63,742 bases of DNA, from NCBI GenBank assembly GCA_964345475.1, contig CAYFQW010000008.1, positions 1 to 63,742 of the forward strand, in the 5' to 3' direction. The translations under genes were made by a program, and so were the position numbers. The notes beneath the pieces were generated by a model. That model was not told the origin of the DNA, made no database searches, and saw only the letters and a program-made list of their open reading frames with translations. The DNA comes from WRIS01 sp964345475 (GTDB lineage Bacteria > Actinomycetota > Coriobacteriia > Coriobacteriales > Eggerthellaceae). Positions within the stretch are counted from its first letter, which is position 1, and every line of letters starts with the position of its first letter. Positions 45,544 to 53,227 of the stretch are shown piece by piece.

Positions 45544-45976
45544 CTCAAAATCCTTATAGTGTATTTGCAGCTGATGTACCAGCTTGTCTCGGTTGCCTGC
45601 GTCTTTTTGTAAACTACTCATGCCTTGCTATATGGCACAAGAGAGAAACACGAAGGTGATATTATCCCAGCCATTAGGCCTTAAGGTCTTGTCAAACACT
45701 AAAGATACATAGTAAAATAACTATAAACAATAATAAAATAATAATTAAGAATAATTTAAGATATCTGGAATTTGCTTATTGCGTTCCTTCGGTGAGCAAT
45801 AAAGACACATATGTATCGAAGCGCCCTTCGACTTTGCTGCCTACGCGCATCGTGTTTTCAAAAACATGAGGTATTTGTTGTATAGGAAGCACAGCCTGTT
45901 TAATCATGAGACAATAATCCTTCATAAGGGAACTTAAGAACTCGATTTCATACGTGGAACGTAAAAGGATAGGATT
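45544..45976. other. Divergent intergenic region before ettA
   Basis: This 433-base region has a strongly A+T-rich core at about 45700-45770 (ataataattaagaataattt and similar), which could be promoter DNA for both sides. A stem (45776-45782 with 45796-45802, ttattgc) lies beside it. A 49-codon minus-strand ORF (stop at 45776) has no ribosome site and no recognisable match; I leave it uncalled. Confidence 0.5.
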
Positions 45977-47656
45977 ATGGCTGAATTTATTTATCAAATG
46001 CATCAAGTGCGTAAAGTGCACGGTGACAAGGTTATTCTCGACGATGTGTCCCTCTCGTTTTTCCCAGGGGCAAAAATTGGAGTTGTAGGGCCCAACGGTA
46101 TGGGGAAGTCAACCCTTCTCCGTCTTATGGCAGGCTTAGAAGACACAAGCAACGGAGAGGCACGCCTTTCCCCTGGATACAGCGTGGGCATTCTCTTGCA
46201 AGAGCCTTTACTTGAAGAAGACGCAAGCGTGATTGAGAATATTAGGCTTGCTTTCGATGACATTATCGCAAAAATTGATCGCTTCAATGAGATTGGCGAA
46301 GAAATGGCTGATCCTGAGGCCGATTTCGACTCTCTTATGGATGAGATGGGTCAGCTTCAAACAGAAATAGACGCAGCGGATGCTTGGGATTTAGACAGCC
46401 AGCTTGCCCAAGCGATGGATGCCTTGCAATGTCCCGACCCTGATGCGCCGGTTTCGATACTCTCAGGAGGCGAGCGTCGCCGCGTTGCCTTATGCAGGCT
46501 CTTACTTGAGGCTCCCGATTTGCTCCTTCTCGATGAGCCTACCAACCACCTCGATGCTGAATCAGTCCTTTGGCTTGAACAGTTTCTCAAGTCGTACAAA
46601 GGCGCAGTTTTAGCAATTACTCACGATCGTTATTTTTTGGACAACGTAGCTGAGTGGATTTGTGAGGTTGATCGTGGCCAGCTCTACCCGTATAAAGGTA
46701 ATTATTCTACCTATCTTGAAACAAAGGCAAAACGTCTCGAAGCACAGGGGCAGCAACAGACAAGGCTTATCAAACGCATGCAGAAGGAGCTCGATTGGGT
46801 TCGAAGCTCGCCGAAGGCACGACAGGCAAAGAATAAAGCGCGTCTTGAGAGATACGAACAGATGGAATCGGAGGCAAAAGCTGTCAAAAAGCTAGACTTC
46901 AGTGAAATCCAGATACCCGTAGGCCCTCGCCTTGGGTCAAAGGTCTTAGTGGCGGATAAGGTGCACAAAGCCTACGGCGACCGTGTTTTGATAGAAGATC
47001 TTTCTTTTATCTTGCCGCGAAACGGCATCGTTGGCATTATCGGCCCCAATGGTGTTGGCAAGACAAGCTTGTTCAAGGCTATCACCGGAGCCGAAGATCT
47101 GACCTCTGGGGTGTTGGAAATAGGTGAGTCGGTCAAGATATCGTATGTGGATCAGGGACGTGCAGGGATAGACCCTGACAAAACGGTGTGGGAAGTGGTT
47201 TCGGAAGGAAACGAATTCCTCATGGTAGGAAAAACGGAGATTCCAAGCCGCGCCTATGTGGCAAGTTTTGGTTTCAAAGGATCGGACCAACAAAAATTAG
47301 CCGGCGTCCTATCGGGAGGGGAGCGAAATCGCCTCAACTTGGCACTCACGCTCAAGCAGGGTGGAAACCTTCTGCTCCTTGATGAGCCCACAAACGATCT
47401 TGATGTTGAGACGCTCTCGAGCCTCGAAGCGGCGCTCTTGGAATTCCCAGGATGCTCACTTGTGATTAGCCACGATCGTTGGTTTTTAGACCGTATCGCC
47501 ACGCATATGCTTGCCTGGGAAGGAAGCGACGAGAATCCTGGAGCCTGGTATTGGTTTGAAGGAAACTTTGAGGCATACCAAGAAAACCGATTGGAGCGTT
47601 TGGGTCCTGAAGCCTCAAGACCCCATCGCCTGCATAGGAAATTAAAAAGAGACTAG
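45977..47656 (+). CDS. ettA: Energy-dependent translational throttle protein EttA (ABC-F)
   Basis: A 559-residue soluble ABC-F protein with two ATPase cassettes and no membrane segment: GPNGMGKSTLLRLMAG with LSGGERRRVALCR in the first, and GPNGVGKTSLFKAITG with LSGGERNRLNLALTL in the second. The linker has the EttA signature KELDWVRSSPKARQAKNKAR, which contacts the tRNA in the E site. EttA gates the first peptide-bond steps according to the ATP/ADP ratio. The gene stands alone. Confidence 0.95.
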   Translation: MAEFIYQMHQVRKVHGDKVILDDVSLSFFPGAKIGVVGPNGMGKSTLLRLMAGLEDTSNGEARLSPGYSVGILLQEPLLEEDASVIENIRLAFDDIIAKIDRFNEIGEEMADPEADFDSLMDEMGQLQTEIDAADAWDLDSQLAQAMDALQCPDPDAPVSILSGGERRRVALCRLLLEAPDLLLLDEPTNHLDAESVLWLEQFLKSYKGAVLAITHDRYFLDNVAEWICEVDRGQLYPYKGNYSTYLETKAKRLEAQGQQQTRLIKRMQKELDWVRSSPKARQAKNKARLERYEQMESEAKAVKKLDFSEIQIPVGPRLGSKVLVADKVHKAYGDRVLIEDLSFILPRNGIVGIIGPNGVGKTSLFKAITGAEDLTSGVLEIGESVKISYVDQGRAGIDPDKTVWEVVSEGNEFLMVGKTEIPSRAYVASFGFKGSDQQKLAGVLSGGERNRLNLALTLKQGGNLLLLDEPTNDLDVETLSSLEAALLEFPGCSLVISHDRWFLDRIATHMLAWEGSDENPGAWYWFEGNFEAYQENRLERLGPEASRPHRLHRKLKRD

Positions 47657-47865
47657 ACGTTTCTGCGTACCATACGAGAGCTCACCGCGCATAAGGGTGG
47701 CAGAAGTGTCAAGGCGATCCAGACTTGTCTCAGTGCCCTGGTCGCTCTTGAGCCTTGGATTTGTTATCCGAATAATTTTCATGTGAACAAAATTGATAAT
47801 TCCTTACAAAGTGCCACATAGGCATTAGTATAGTTTGGGAATGAGAACTCAAGGAGACTATATAC

Positions 47866-49191
47866 ATGCTGTCCGAACGTGTGTTGACAAAAGTTATAAA
47901 AACGATGACAAAACGGTACCTGACGCTGGAGCCTGTAAGCGAAACACATATGCCGCCCCCGAATCCCGAGCAAGCCTATATGCTGTATCTGCACGTCCCC
48001 TTCTGCCAACGTCTCTGCCCTTACTGTAGTTTTAATAGGTATCCCTTCCGAACGGATGTGGCCGAGCCTTATTTTAAGAACCTCCGTAAAGAAATGTTGA
48101 TGCTGAAAGATCTTGGGTATGATTTTGAAAGTATCTACATAGGCGGCGGAACCCCTACCATTATGCTCGACGAGCTTTGTGAAACTATCGATTTAGCTCG
48201 AGACCAGTTCAGCATCAAGGAAGTCGCATCTGAAACAAACCCCAACCACCTGTCAAAAGAGTATTTGGAAAAACTAGAAGGTCGTGTACAGCGCCTTTCA
48301 GTAGGGGTCCAGAGCTTCGACAACACGCTTTTAAAACAGATGGACAGGTATGACAAGTATGGTAGCGGGGAAGAGATTCTTGAACGCATCGGTGAGGCGC
48401 TGCCTTACTTCAATTCACTCAACGTAGATATGATATTTAATTTTCCCTCGCAAACGGAAGACATTTTAAACTCAGACTTGCAAAAGATTATTGAAAGTGG
48501 ATGTGGCCAAGTTACTTTCTCACCTCTTTATATGTCTTGCGCGACAACTAAAAAGATGACAGACACACTCGGCGATATGGATTTTGACCGTGAGTATCGC
48601 TATTACCAGCTTATTGACGAAATGCTCGTAGGTGGCGATAAGGCACCTTTTGAACGAGCGACCGCCTGGACCTTCAACCGTCTCAATGAAAAGGGAGAGG
48701 CAGATACCAATTTATATATTGATGAGTATATGGTGTCGTATGAGGAGTACCCTGCTATCGGAAGTGGCTCAATCACGCATTTTGGCAAGAGTATTTTTGT
48801 AAACACCTTTAGCATTGATGAATACAATACGGCTGTTGAAAATGGTCGTATGCCCCTTATGGGAAGGGCTGACTTAAGCAGAACCAACCTTATGAGGTAT
48901 CGATTCCTTCTTCACCTCTACCGTCTGCGTCTTGATAAGAAGCAGTTCAAGGAAGATTTTAGCTGCAGCGTTGAGGCGGGTTTGCCGATAGAGATGGCAT
49001 TCATGCGAATGCATAAGGCTTTTGAGACGGATAACGACGAAGAGCTGACGCTAACGCCTTATGGAAGGTATTTGATATTAGTCATGTACCGTCAATTCTT
49101 AAGCGGGATGAACAACCTGCGCGATCAAGCGAGAGCCGCGCTTTCTGGACAGGAACGGGTATTGCTGTTCGGCGACGGGACGTCTTGTTAG
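47866..49191 (+). CDS. Radical SAM protein of the HemW/HutW (coproporphyrinogen III oxidase-like) family
   Basis: A 441-residue protein after caaggag. YLHVPFCQRLCPYCSF carries CxxxCxxC for the 4Fe-4S cluster and SAM. YIGGGTPTIMLDEL and RLSVGVQSFDNTLLKQMDR are the family motifs. It could be a haem chaperone (HemW), an anaerobic coproporphyrinogen oxidase, or an anaerobic haem-opening methyltransferase (HutW/ChuW). The C-terminal 190 residues do not let me decide. A haem role would suit the cytochromes encoded at 0.7 and 5.8 kb. It is monocistronic, with a strong terminator after it. Confidence 0.85.
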   Translation: MLSERVLTKVIKTMTKRYLTLEPVSETHMPPPNPEQAYMLYLHVPFCQRLCPYCSFNRYPFRTDVAEPYFKNLRKEMLMLKDLGYDFESIYIGGGTPTIMLDELCETIDLARDQFSIKEVASETNPNHLSKEYLEKLEGRVQRLSVGVQSFDNTLLKQMDRYDKYGSGEEILERIGEALPYFNSLNVDMIFNFPSQTEDILNSDLQKIIESGCGQVTFSPLYMSCATTKKMTDTLGDMDFDREYRYYQLIDEMLVGGDKAPFERATAWTFNRLNEKGEADTNLYIDEYMVSYEEYPAIGSGSITHFGKSIFVNTFSIDEYNTAVENGRMPLMGRADLSRTNLMRYRFLLHLYRLRLDKKQFKEDFSCSVEAGLPIEMAFMRMHKAFETDNDEELTLTPYGRYLILVMYRQFLSGMNNLRDQARAALSGQERVLLFGDGTSC

Positions 49192-49288
49192 GGCTTTGGT
49201 ATGGAGGGAGCCAACAAGGGCACGTATGCGGGATACGTACTCCTCGGATCTACGCTTAAGCCGTTTCCCAGATAAGCCAGTACATCGT

Positions 49289-49327
49289 AAAACGGGCCAA
49301 GCTTGAATAGCTTAGGCCCGTTTTATT
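49289..49327. terminator. Strong bidirectional terminator
   Basis: Arms 49289-49298 (aaaacgggcc) and 49315-49324 pair fully, with an inner aagct/agctt stem. The plus strand ends in tttta and the minus strand in cgtttta. It separates the radical SAM gene from the convergent importer operon. Confidence 0.9.
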
Positions 49328-49349
49328 TGAAGCTATGTACGTACAGGTA

Positions 49350-50447
49350 TTACTTGTTCAAGGTACTGTCGAGCCACTCTTTCAGAGGCATTTGGGCGAT
49401 AAGCTGATCCTTCGTAATGCCCGCTTCTTTTTTCTCACATGTTTTGAAGATAGTGTTGACCATTTGGTCGCTGAGGGTGACCTTGAAGTCGGCTATATCA
49501 AAAGCAGCTGTCACGCTTTCTTCATCGGTTCCAATGCTGTCTGCACAAATTTTGATGGCTTCTTCCACGTTTGAGTTCATGAAATCACAGGCTTTGCTGT
49601 CTGCTTCCAAGAACGCTTTGATGGAGTCTTCTTTTTCCTCATAGATAGCCTTGGTGGTAATGAGGCACGCAACACCATATGAGTCGATATCGGCGTTTGA
49701 ACCTAGTATGTATGAGCCGCTGATTTGTGCAAGCGCTGTATCGGGATACGGCTGGCTAGCTGCCATTACGTCAATATCACTACCGCTTGCAAGAGTTGTT
49801 GGAAGCGTATTTGCTTTTACGTCTATCAGGCTCACTAGACTATCACCCGTCTCACCGAAATCGTTAAAGCTGATGCCCATAGCCTTTAGCCATGATTTAA
49901 TCTCGCCTTCCGTCGTCGCCCCCTGCTGGACACCGATGCGGATTGCTTCGCCAAGATGGGCAGAGGCGGACTCAAACGAAGCCTTAACTTCTTCAGCGTT
50001 GTCTTTTTCTTTGTCGTATGCAGTCAGCTGCGCCTCACCTGTCATGTGGGGGCCGGCTACGAAAACCTGGCCACCTGTACTACAGTTTGAGCCAGCCAAT
50101 ATGACGATGTCATCGCCATATTGCTTGATAGCATCAGCCACAGGGCCTTGGCCAGCGGCAGCAATGTCTGCTGAGCCGGCAAGCATTGCCTCAACCGATT
50201 GTTGACCTGATCCGCTGACGGTATACAAGGTGATTTCTGGGCCAGCCTCTTCGAAGTATCCTTGCTTGTCGCCGACGATGATATCCTCATATCCTGCCTT
50301 GTTGAGGTAGGCAACCGACAGCGGTGCATAGCTTTCTTCGACCTCGTCCGGGACATCCTGCTCTTCTTTCGATGAGCAGCCGAACAATGCTCCTACTACT
50401 AGAGCACAGCCCAGCATGCCTGCTATTATTTTTCTGTACTTCTTCAT
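49350..50447 (-). CDS. ABC importer substrate-binding lipoprotein (sulfonate/nitrate/taurine type)
   Basis: A 365-residue protein with gaggagg before MKKYRKI and a lipobox (LFGC, Cys24). SVAYLNKAGYEDIIVGDKQG, GSGQQSVEAMLAGSADIAAA, VQQGATTEGEIKSWLKAMG and TTLASGSDIDVMAASQPYP are the NMT1/SsuA-like pattern. These proteins bind small ligands such as sulfonates, nitrate or pyrimidine precursors; the ligand here is open. It is the last gene of a minus-strand operon, permease, ATPase, then binding protein, with 96 bases before it. Confidence 0.88.
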   Translation of the reverse strand: MKKYRKIIAGMLGCALVVGALFGCSSKEEQDVPDEVEESYAPLSVAYLNKAGYEDIIVGDKQGYFEEAGPEITLYTVSGSGQQSVEAMLAGSADIAAAGQGPVADAIKQYGDDIVILAGSNCSTGGQVFVAGPHMTGEAQLTAYDKEKDNAEEVKASFESASAHLGEAIRIGVQQGATTEGEIKSWLKAMGISFNDFGETGDSLVSLIDVKANTLPTTLASGSDIDVMAASQPYPDTALAQISGSYILGSNADIDSYGVACLITTKAIYEEKEDSIKAFLEADSKACDFMNSNVEEAIKICADSIGTDEESVTAAFDIADFKVTLSDQMVNTIFKTCEKKEAGITKDQLIAQMPLKEWLDSTLNK

Positions 50448-50543
50448 GTATCCTCCTCATTTTTTCGTGCTTGAATATCCTACGTTTGTATCGCTTATAC
50501 CGAGATTGTTAATTTAAGTACCGTGCTAGTAAGCCTCAAGGGC

Positions 50544-51341
50544 TTATCTGTCATCAAGGAATGTGGCCGAGCTTGAGGGCAACAGAGATCTAATTTCTGC
50601 TTTCAGCGCTTGGATGGTCGGAGACGATGAGCTTCTGTTTAGATCCTCGTCGAGATACCATTCTTTTATTACTCTTCCCGGCGCGTCTGAGAACAATACG
50701 ATGCGAGAAGAGATAAGAATTGCCTCACTGATGTTATGCGTTACAAAAACTATCGTTTTTTTCTTGGCCTTCCAAAGACTGAACAAACTTTCATCCAAGG
50801 CACCACGAGTTTGTTCGTCAAGCGCCGAAAAGGGCTCATCCATTAAAAAAACCTCTGAATCCATAGCGAGAAGGCGGGCAATTGCGACACGCTGCTTCAT
50901 ACCCCCCGAAAGGGTGTTAGGCCTCTTGTCCGCACATTCAGAGAGGCCTACGGTACGCAGAGCCTCACCTGTTTTCTTGCGGGCTTTTTCCGCATCATAC
51001 GAGCGTCCTTGTTTACGGTCGGAATTCTTTATGGCAAACATAATATTTTGTTGTACTGATAACCAAGGGAAGAGGCTGTACTCCTGGAACACCACACCGC
51101 GCTCTGGGCTTGGTTTTATGATCTCCTCACCTCGAAACAAAACCTCTCCCACCGTTGGCTGCTCAAAGCCGGCAAGCAGATTCAGGCTGACTGTTTTTCC
51201 GCAGCCCGAAAGACCTATGAGGCTTACAAACTCGCCTTCTTCAATTGAAAGATTAAGCCTGTGCAGGGCTACTGTGGCTTGGCGTCTTCTTCGGTCAGTA
51301 TAAAAAGCCTTCGAAACATTTTGGAGCTCTAAAATACTCAT
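50544..51341 (-). CDS. ABC importer ATPase (TauB/SsuB type)
   Basis: A 265-residue ATPase. Walker A GLSGCGKTVSLN, Q-loop VFQEYSLFPWLSV, signature LSGGMKQRVAIARLLAM, Walker B EVFLMDEPFSALDEQ and the H-loop VTHNISEA are complete and typical of TauB/SsuB. Its start overlaps the permease stop by four bases (ATGA), so the two are translationally coupled. Confidence 0.93.
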   Translation of the reverse strand: MSILELQNVSKAFYTDRRRRQATVALHRLNLSIEEGEFVSLIGLSGCGKTVSLNLLAGFEQPTVGEVLFRGEEIIKPSPERGVVFQEYSLFPWLSVQQNIMFAIKNSDRKQGRSYDAEKARKKTGEALRTVGLSECADKRPNTLSGGMKQRVAIARLLAMDSEVFLMDEPFSALDEQTRGALDESLFSLWKAKKKTIVFVTHNISEAILISSRIVLFSDAPGRVIKEWYLDEDLNRSSSSPTIQALKAEIRSLLPSSSATFLDDR

Positions 51342-52255
51342 GAGGCATCTGCTCCAAGGCGGTGGCGCATCCAGCGCTCGATAGACGCTAAAAGAACCCT
51401 ATCAATAAACAGGCCTATAAGACAGATGGTGGTTATGCAGGCGAAGGCCCCAACATAATCGAGTAAGTCGCGTGTGAGCTCTATTGAGTAGCCTACGCCG
51501 ATGCCGGTCCCGACAACCATTTCCGCAGCAATCAATACGCGCCATGCCGATGACATGCCCAGACGCAAAGCATTCACAATCCCGCATGCAGCATGTGGTA
51601 TGAGGACTTTTAGAAAAACAACAGGACCGCTTGCTCCCATCATCTTTGCGGCATGCACTAACACACCAGGAACCATCCTGATGCTGCCCGAAACCCCAAT
51701 AGTGATAACCATGGAGCTCACGGCGAAAATGATGAAAATGGCAGAATTGTCGCCAAGGCCAAATAAGAGTATGGCTATGGGAAGCCAAGCAAGCCCCGGT
51801 ATCATCTGGTAGATAGAAACGGGGACGATACCAATCTGATAGAGGTTCTTAAAGTGGCCAAGCAGCGAACCGAGGACAACTCCTACCACGGCTGCCAAAC
51901 CAAAAGCAATGCAGAGGCGTCGGATGCTCGCTGCTATGTGGGCGTAGATGCTGTGTCCATAGAGGGAGCGGTTTTCAAAGAGATATTCATAAAGCCTCTG
52001 GAAGGTATCGAAGGGATCGGGGAAGCCCAGGGTTGACCCCGATCCCCCGATGAGAAGTGCGAAACCTTGCCAAATGAAAAGGGCAACGAGAACACCTAAG
52101 GTTATTTGGGAAATGATTTGGAGGGGCTGGATGAGGCCTCCTGATGATACCGAGATAGAGGGGGCTACTGTATCCTCCGACTCGATTTGGTGCATCAAGA
52201 TGCGTTCGCTCGCATTTTTGCGAGGCTTTTTTTGTCGATATGGCTGCCTGTTCAT
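51338..52255 (-). CDS. ABC importer permease (TauC/SsuC type)
   Basis: A 305-residue protein. The start at MNRQPYRQKK is chosen because cgggag is five bases upstream; an in-frame codon at 52270 has none. About six membrane segments follow a basic 55-residue N-terminus. The EAA loop reads VHAAKMMGASGPVVFLKVLIPHA, and the family end VLIAAEMVVGTGIGV is present. It is the first gene of the operon. A 25-bp palindrome lies 36 bases ahead of it. Confidence 0.92.
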   Translation of the reverse strand: MNRQPYRQKKPRKNASERILMHQIESEDTVAPSISVSSGGLIQPLQIISQITLGVLVALFIWQGFALLIGGSGSTLGFPDPFDTFQRLYEYLFENRSLYGHSIYAHIAASIRRLCIAFGLAAVVGVVLGSLLGHFKNLYQIGIVPVSIYQMIPGLAWLPIAILLFGLGDNSAIFIIFAVSSMVITIGVSGSIRMVPGVLVHAAKMMGASGPVVFLKVLIPHAACGIVNALRLGMSSAWRVLIAAEMVVGTGIGVGYSIELTRDLLDYVGAFACITTICLIGLFIDRVLLASIERWMRHRLGADAS

Positions 52256-52290
52256 TGAGCTCCCGTGCACATGTGCGTTTGCGGCGAATG

Positions 52291-52315
52291 GCTTTACTTT
52301 ATCGTAAGGTAAAGC
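52291..52315. promoter_or_regulatory. 25-bp palindrome upstream of the importer operon
   Basis: Arms GCTTTACTTTA (52291-52301) and TAAGGTAAAGC (52305-52315) match at ten of eleven positions around tcg. A second, 10-bp palindrome (tgtctagaca, 52319-52328) adjoins it. They sit 36 and 64 bases before the permease start on the minus strand, as for an operator. No local regulator gene is present. Confidence 0.5.
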
Positions 52316-52517
52316 AGTTGTCTAGACACGAGTCCCTATAAGATAGAAAACAATATAGGAGTATGTACAATACCTCAAAGGATACAGAATGTTTCCCAAG
52401 GGTTTTACCTTCATAGATGATAGCCTGAGGCTATGTTAAAGTAATGGCATATGAGGCGCTGCGAGATGGAGTATGAACGGGCCGTGGCGCTGGTAAACAT
52501 CTATTGTTGGGAGCGCT

Positions 52518-53219
52518 ATGGCTTTCCTCGAGTTTCATAAGGTATATAAAAAATATACGATGGGGGAGGTAGAGGTTGTTGCCGTCGACGGTATCTCTTT
52601 TGATATTGAAGAAGGTGAATTTGTGATAGTGGTAGGCCCTTCGGGGGCCGGGAAAACGACCATTCTCAACATGCTTGGCGGCATGGATACTCCTACTTCC
52701 GGAGAGATTGTATTAGACGGCCATCAGGTTAGCACGTATTCCGAAAAGAAGCTCGGCTATTACCGACGCTACGAAATTGGCTTTGTGTTTCAGTTTTACA
52801 ATCTCGTCCAAAATTTAACTGCCGTGGAAAACGTTGAGCTTGCTTCTCAGATATGTAAGGACCCGCTTGACGCAGTGGCGGTTCTTAAACAAGTGGGCTT
52901 GGGGCATCGTATGCAAAATTTTCCTGCCCAGCTTTCAGGTGGAGAACAGCAGAGGGTCGCGATAGCTCGTGCTCTTGCTAAAAATCCAAAGATTCTTCTG
53001 TGCGATGAGCCTACGGGAGCGCTTGACCGCAGTACCTCGAAGTCAATTCTCGTCTTGTTGCAGGAAACATGCCGGAAGGAGAGGAAAACAGTAGTGCTTA
53101 TTACACACAACCTCGACTTCATTCCTTTGGCAGATCGAGTCATATATATCCAAGAAGGGCAAGTACAGCGAATCAGTCGCAATGAGCATCCTATTATGGC
53201 TGACGAGATAGAAGGCTAG
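52518..53219 (+). CDS. ABC transporter ATPase (MacB/LolD type)
   Basis: A 233-residue protein after gggagcgct. GPSGAGKTTILNMLGG, the VFQFYNLVQNLTAVENV block, LSGGEQQRVAIARALA and LLCDEPTGALD show the LolD/MacB/FtsE-like branch, which powers extracytoplasmic mechanical work or extrusion rather than import. The signature DEPTGALDRSTS is typical. The large FtsX-like permease follows nine bases later. Confidence 0.95.
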   Translation: MAFLEFHKVYKKYTMGEVEVVAVDGISFDIEEGEFVIVVGPSGAGKTTILNMLGGMDTPTSGEIVLDGHQVSTYSEKKLGYYRRYEIGFVFQFYNLVQNLTAVENVELASQICKDPLDAVAVLKQVGLGHRMQNFPAQLSGGEQQRVAIARALAKNPKILLCDEPTGALDRSTSKSILVLLQETCRKERKTVVLITHNLDFIPLADRVIYIQEGQVQRISRNEHPIMADEIEG

Positions 53220-53227
53220 GCTCAAGT

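Noticed and set aside
45776..45925. Minus-strand ORF of about 49 codons upstream of ettA
   Set aside because: There is no ribosome site before its methionine, no recognisable domain, and it lies in the AT-rich promoter region.
47642..47782. 46-codon minus-strand ORF overlapping the end of ettA
   Set aside because: The composition looks protein-like, but there is no ribosome site at a usable distance and it overlaps a confident gene.
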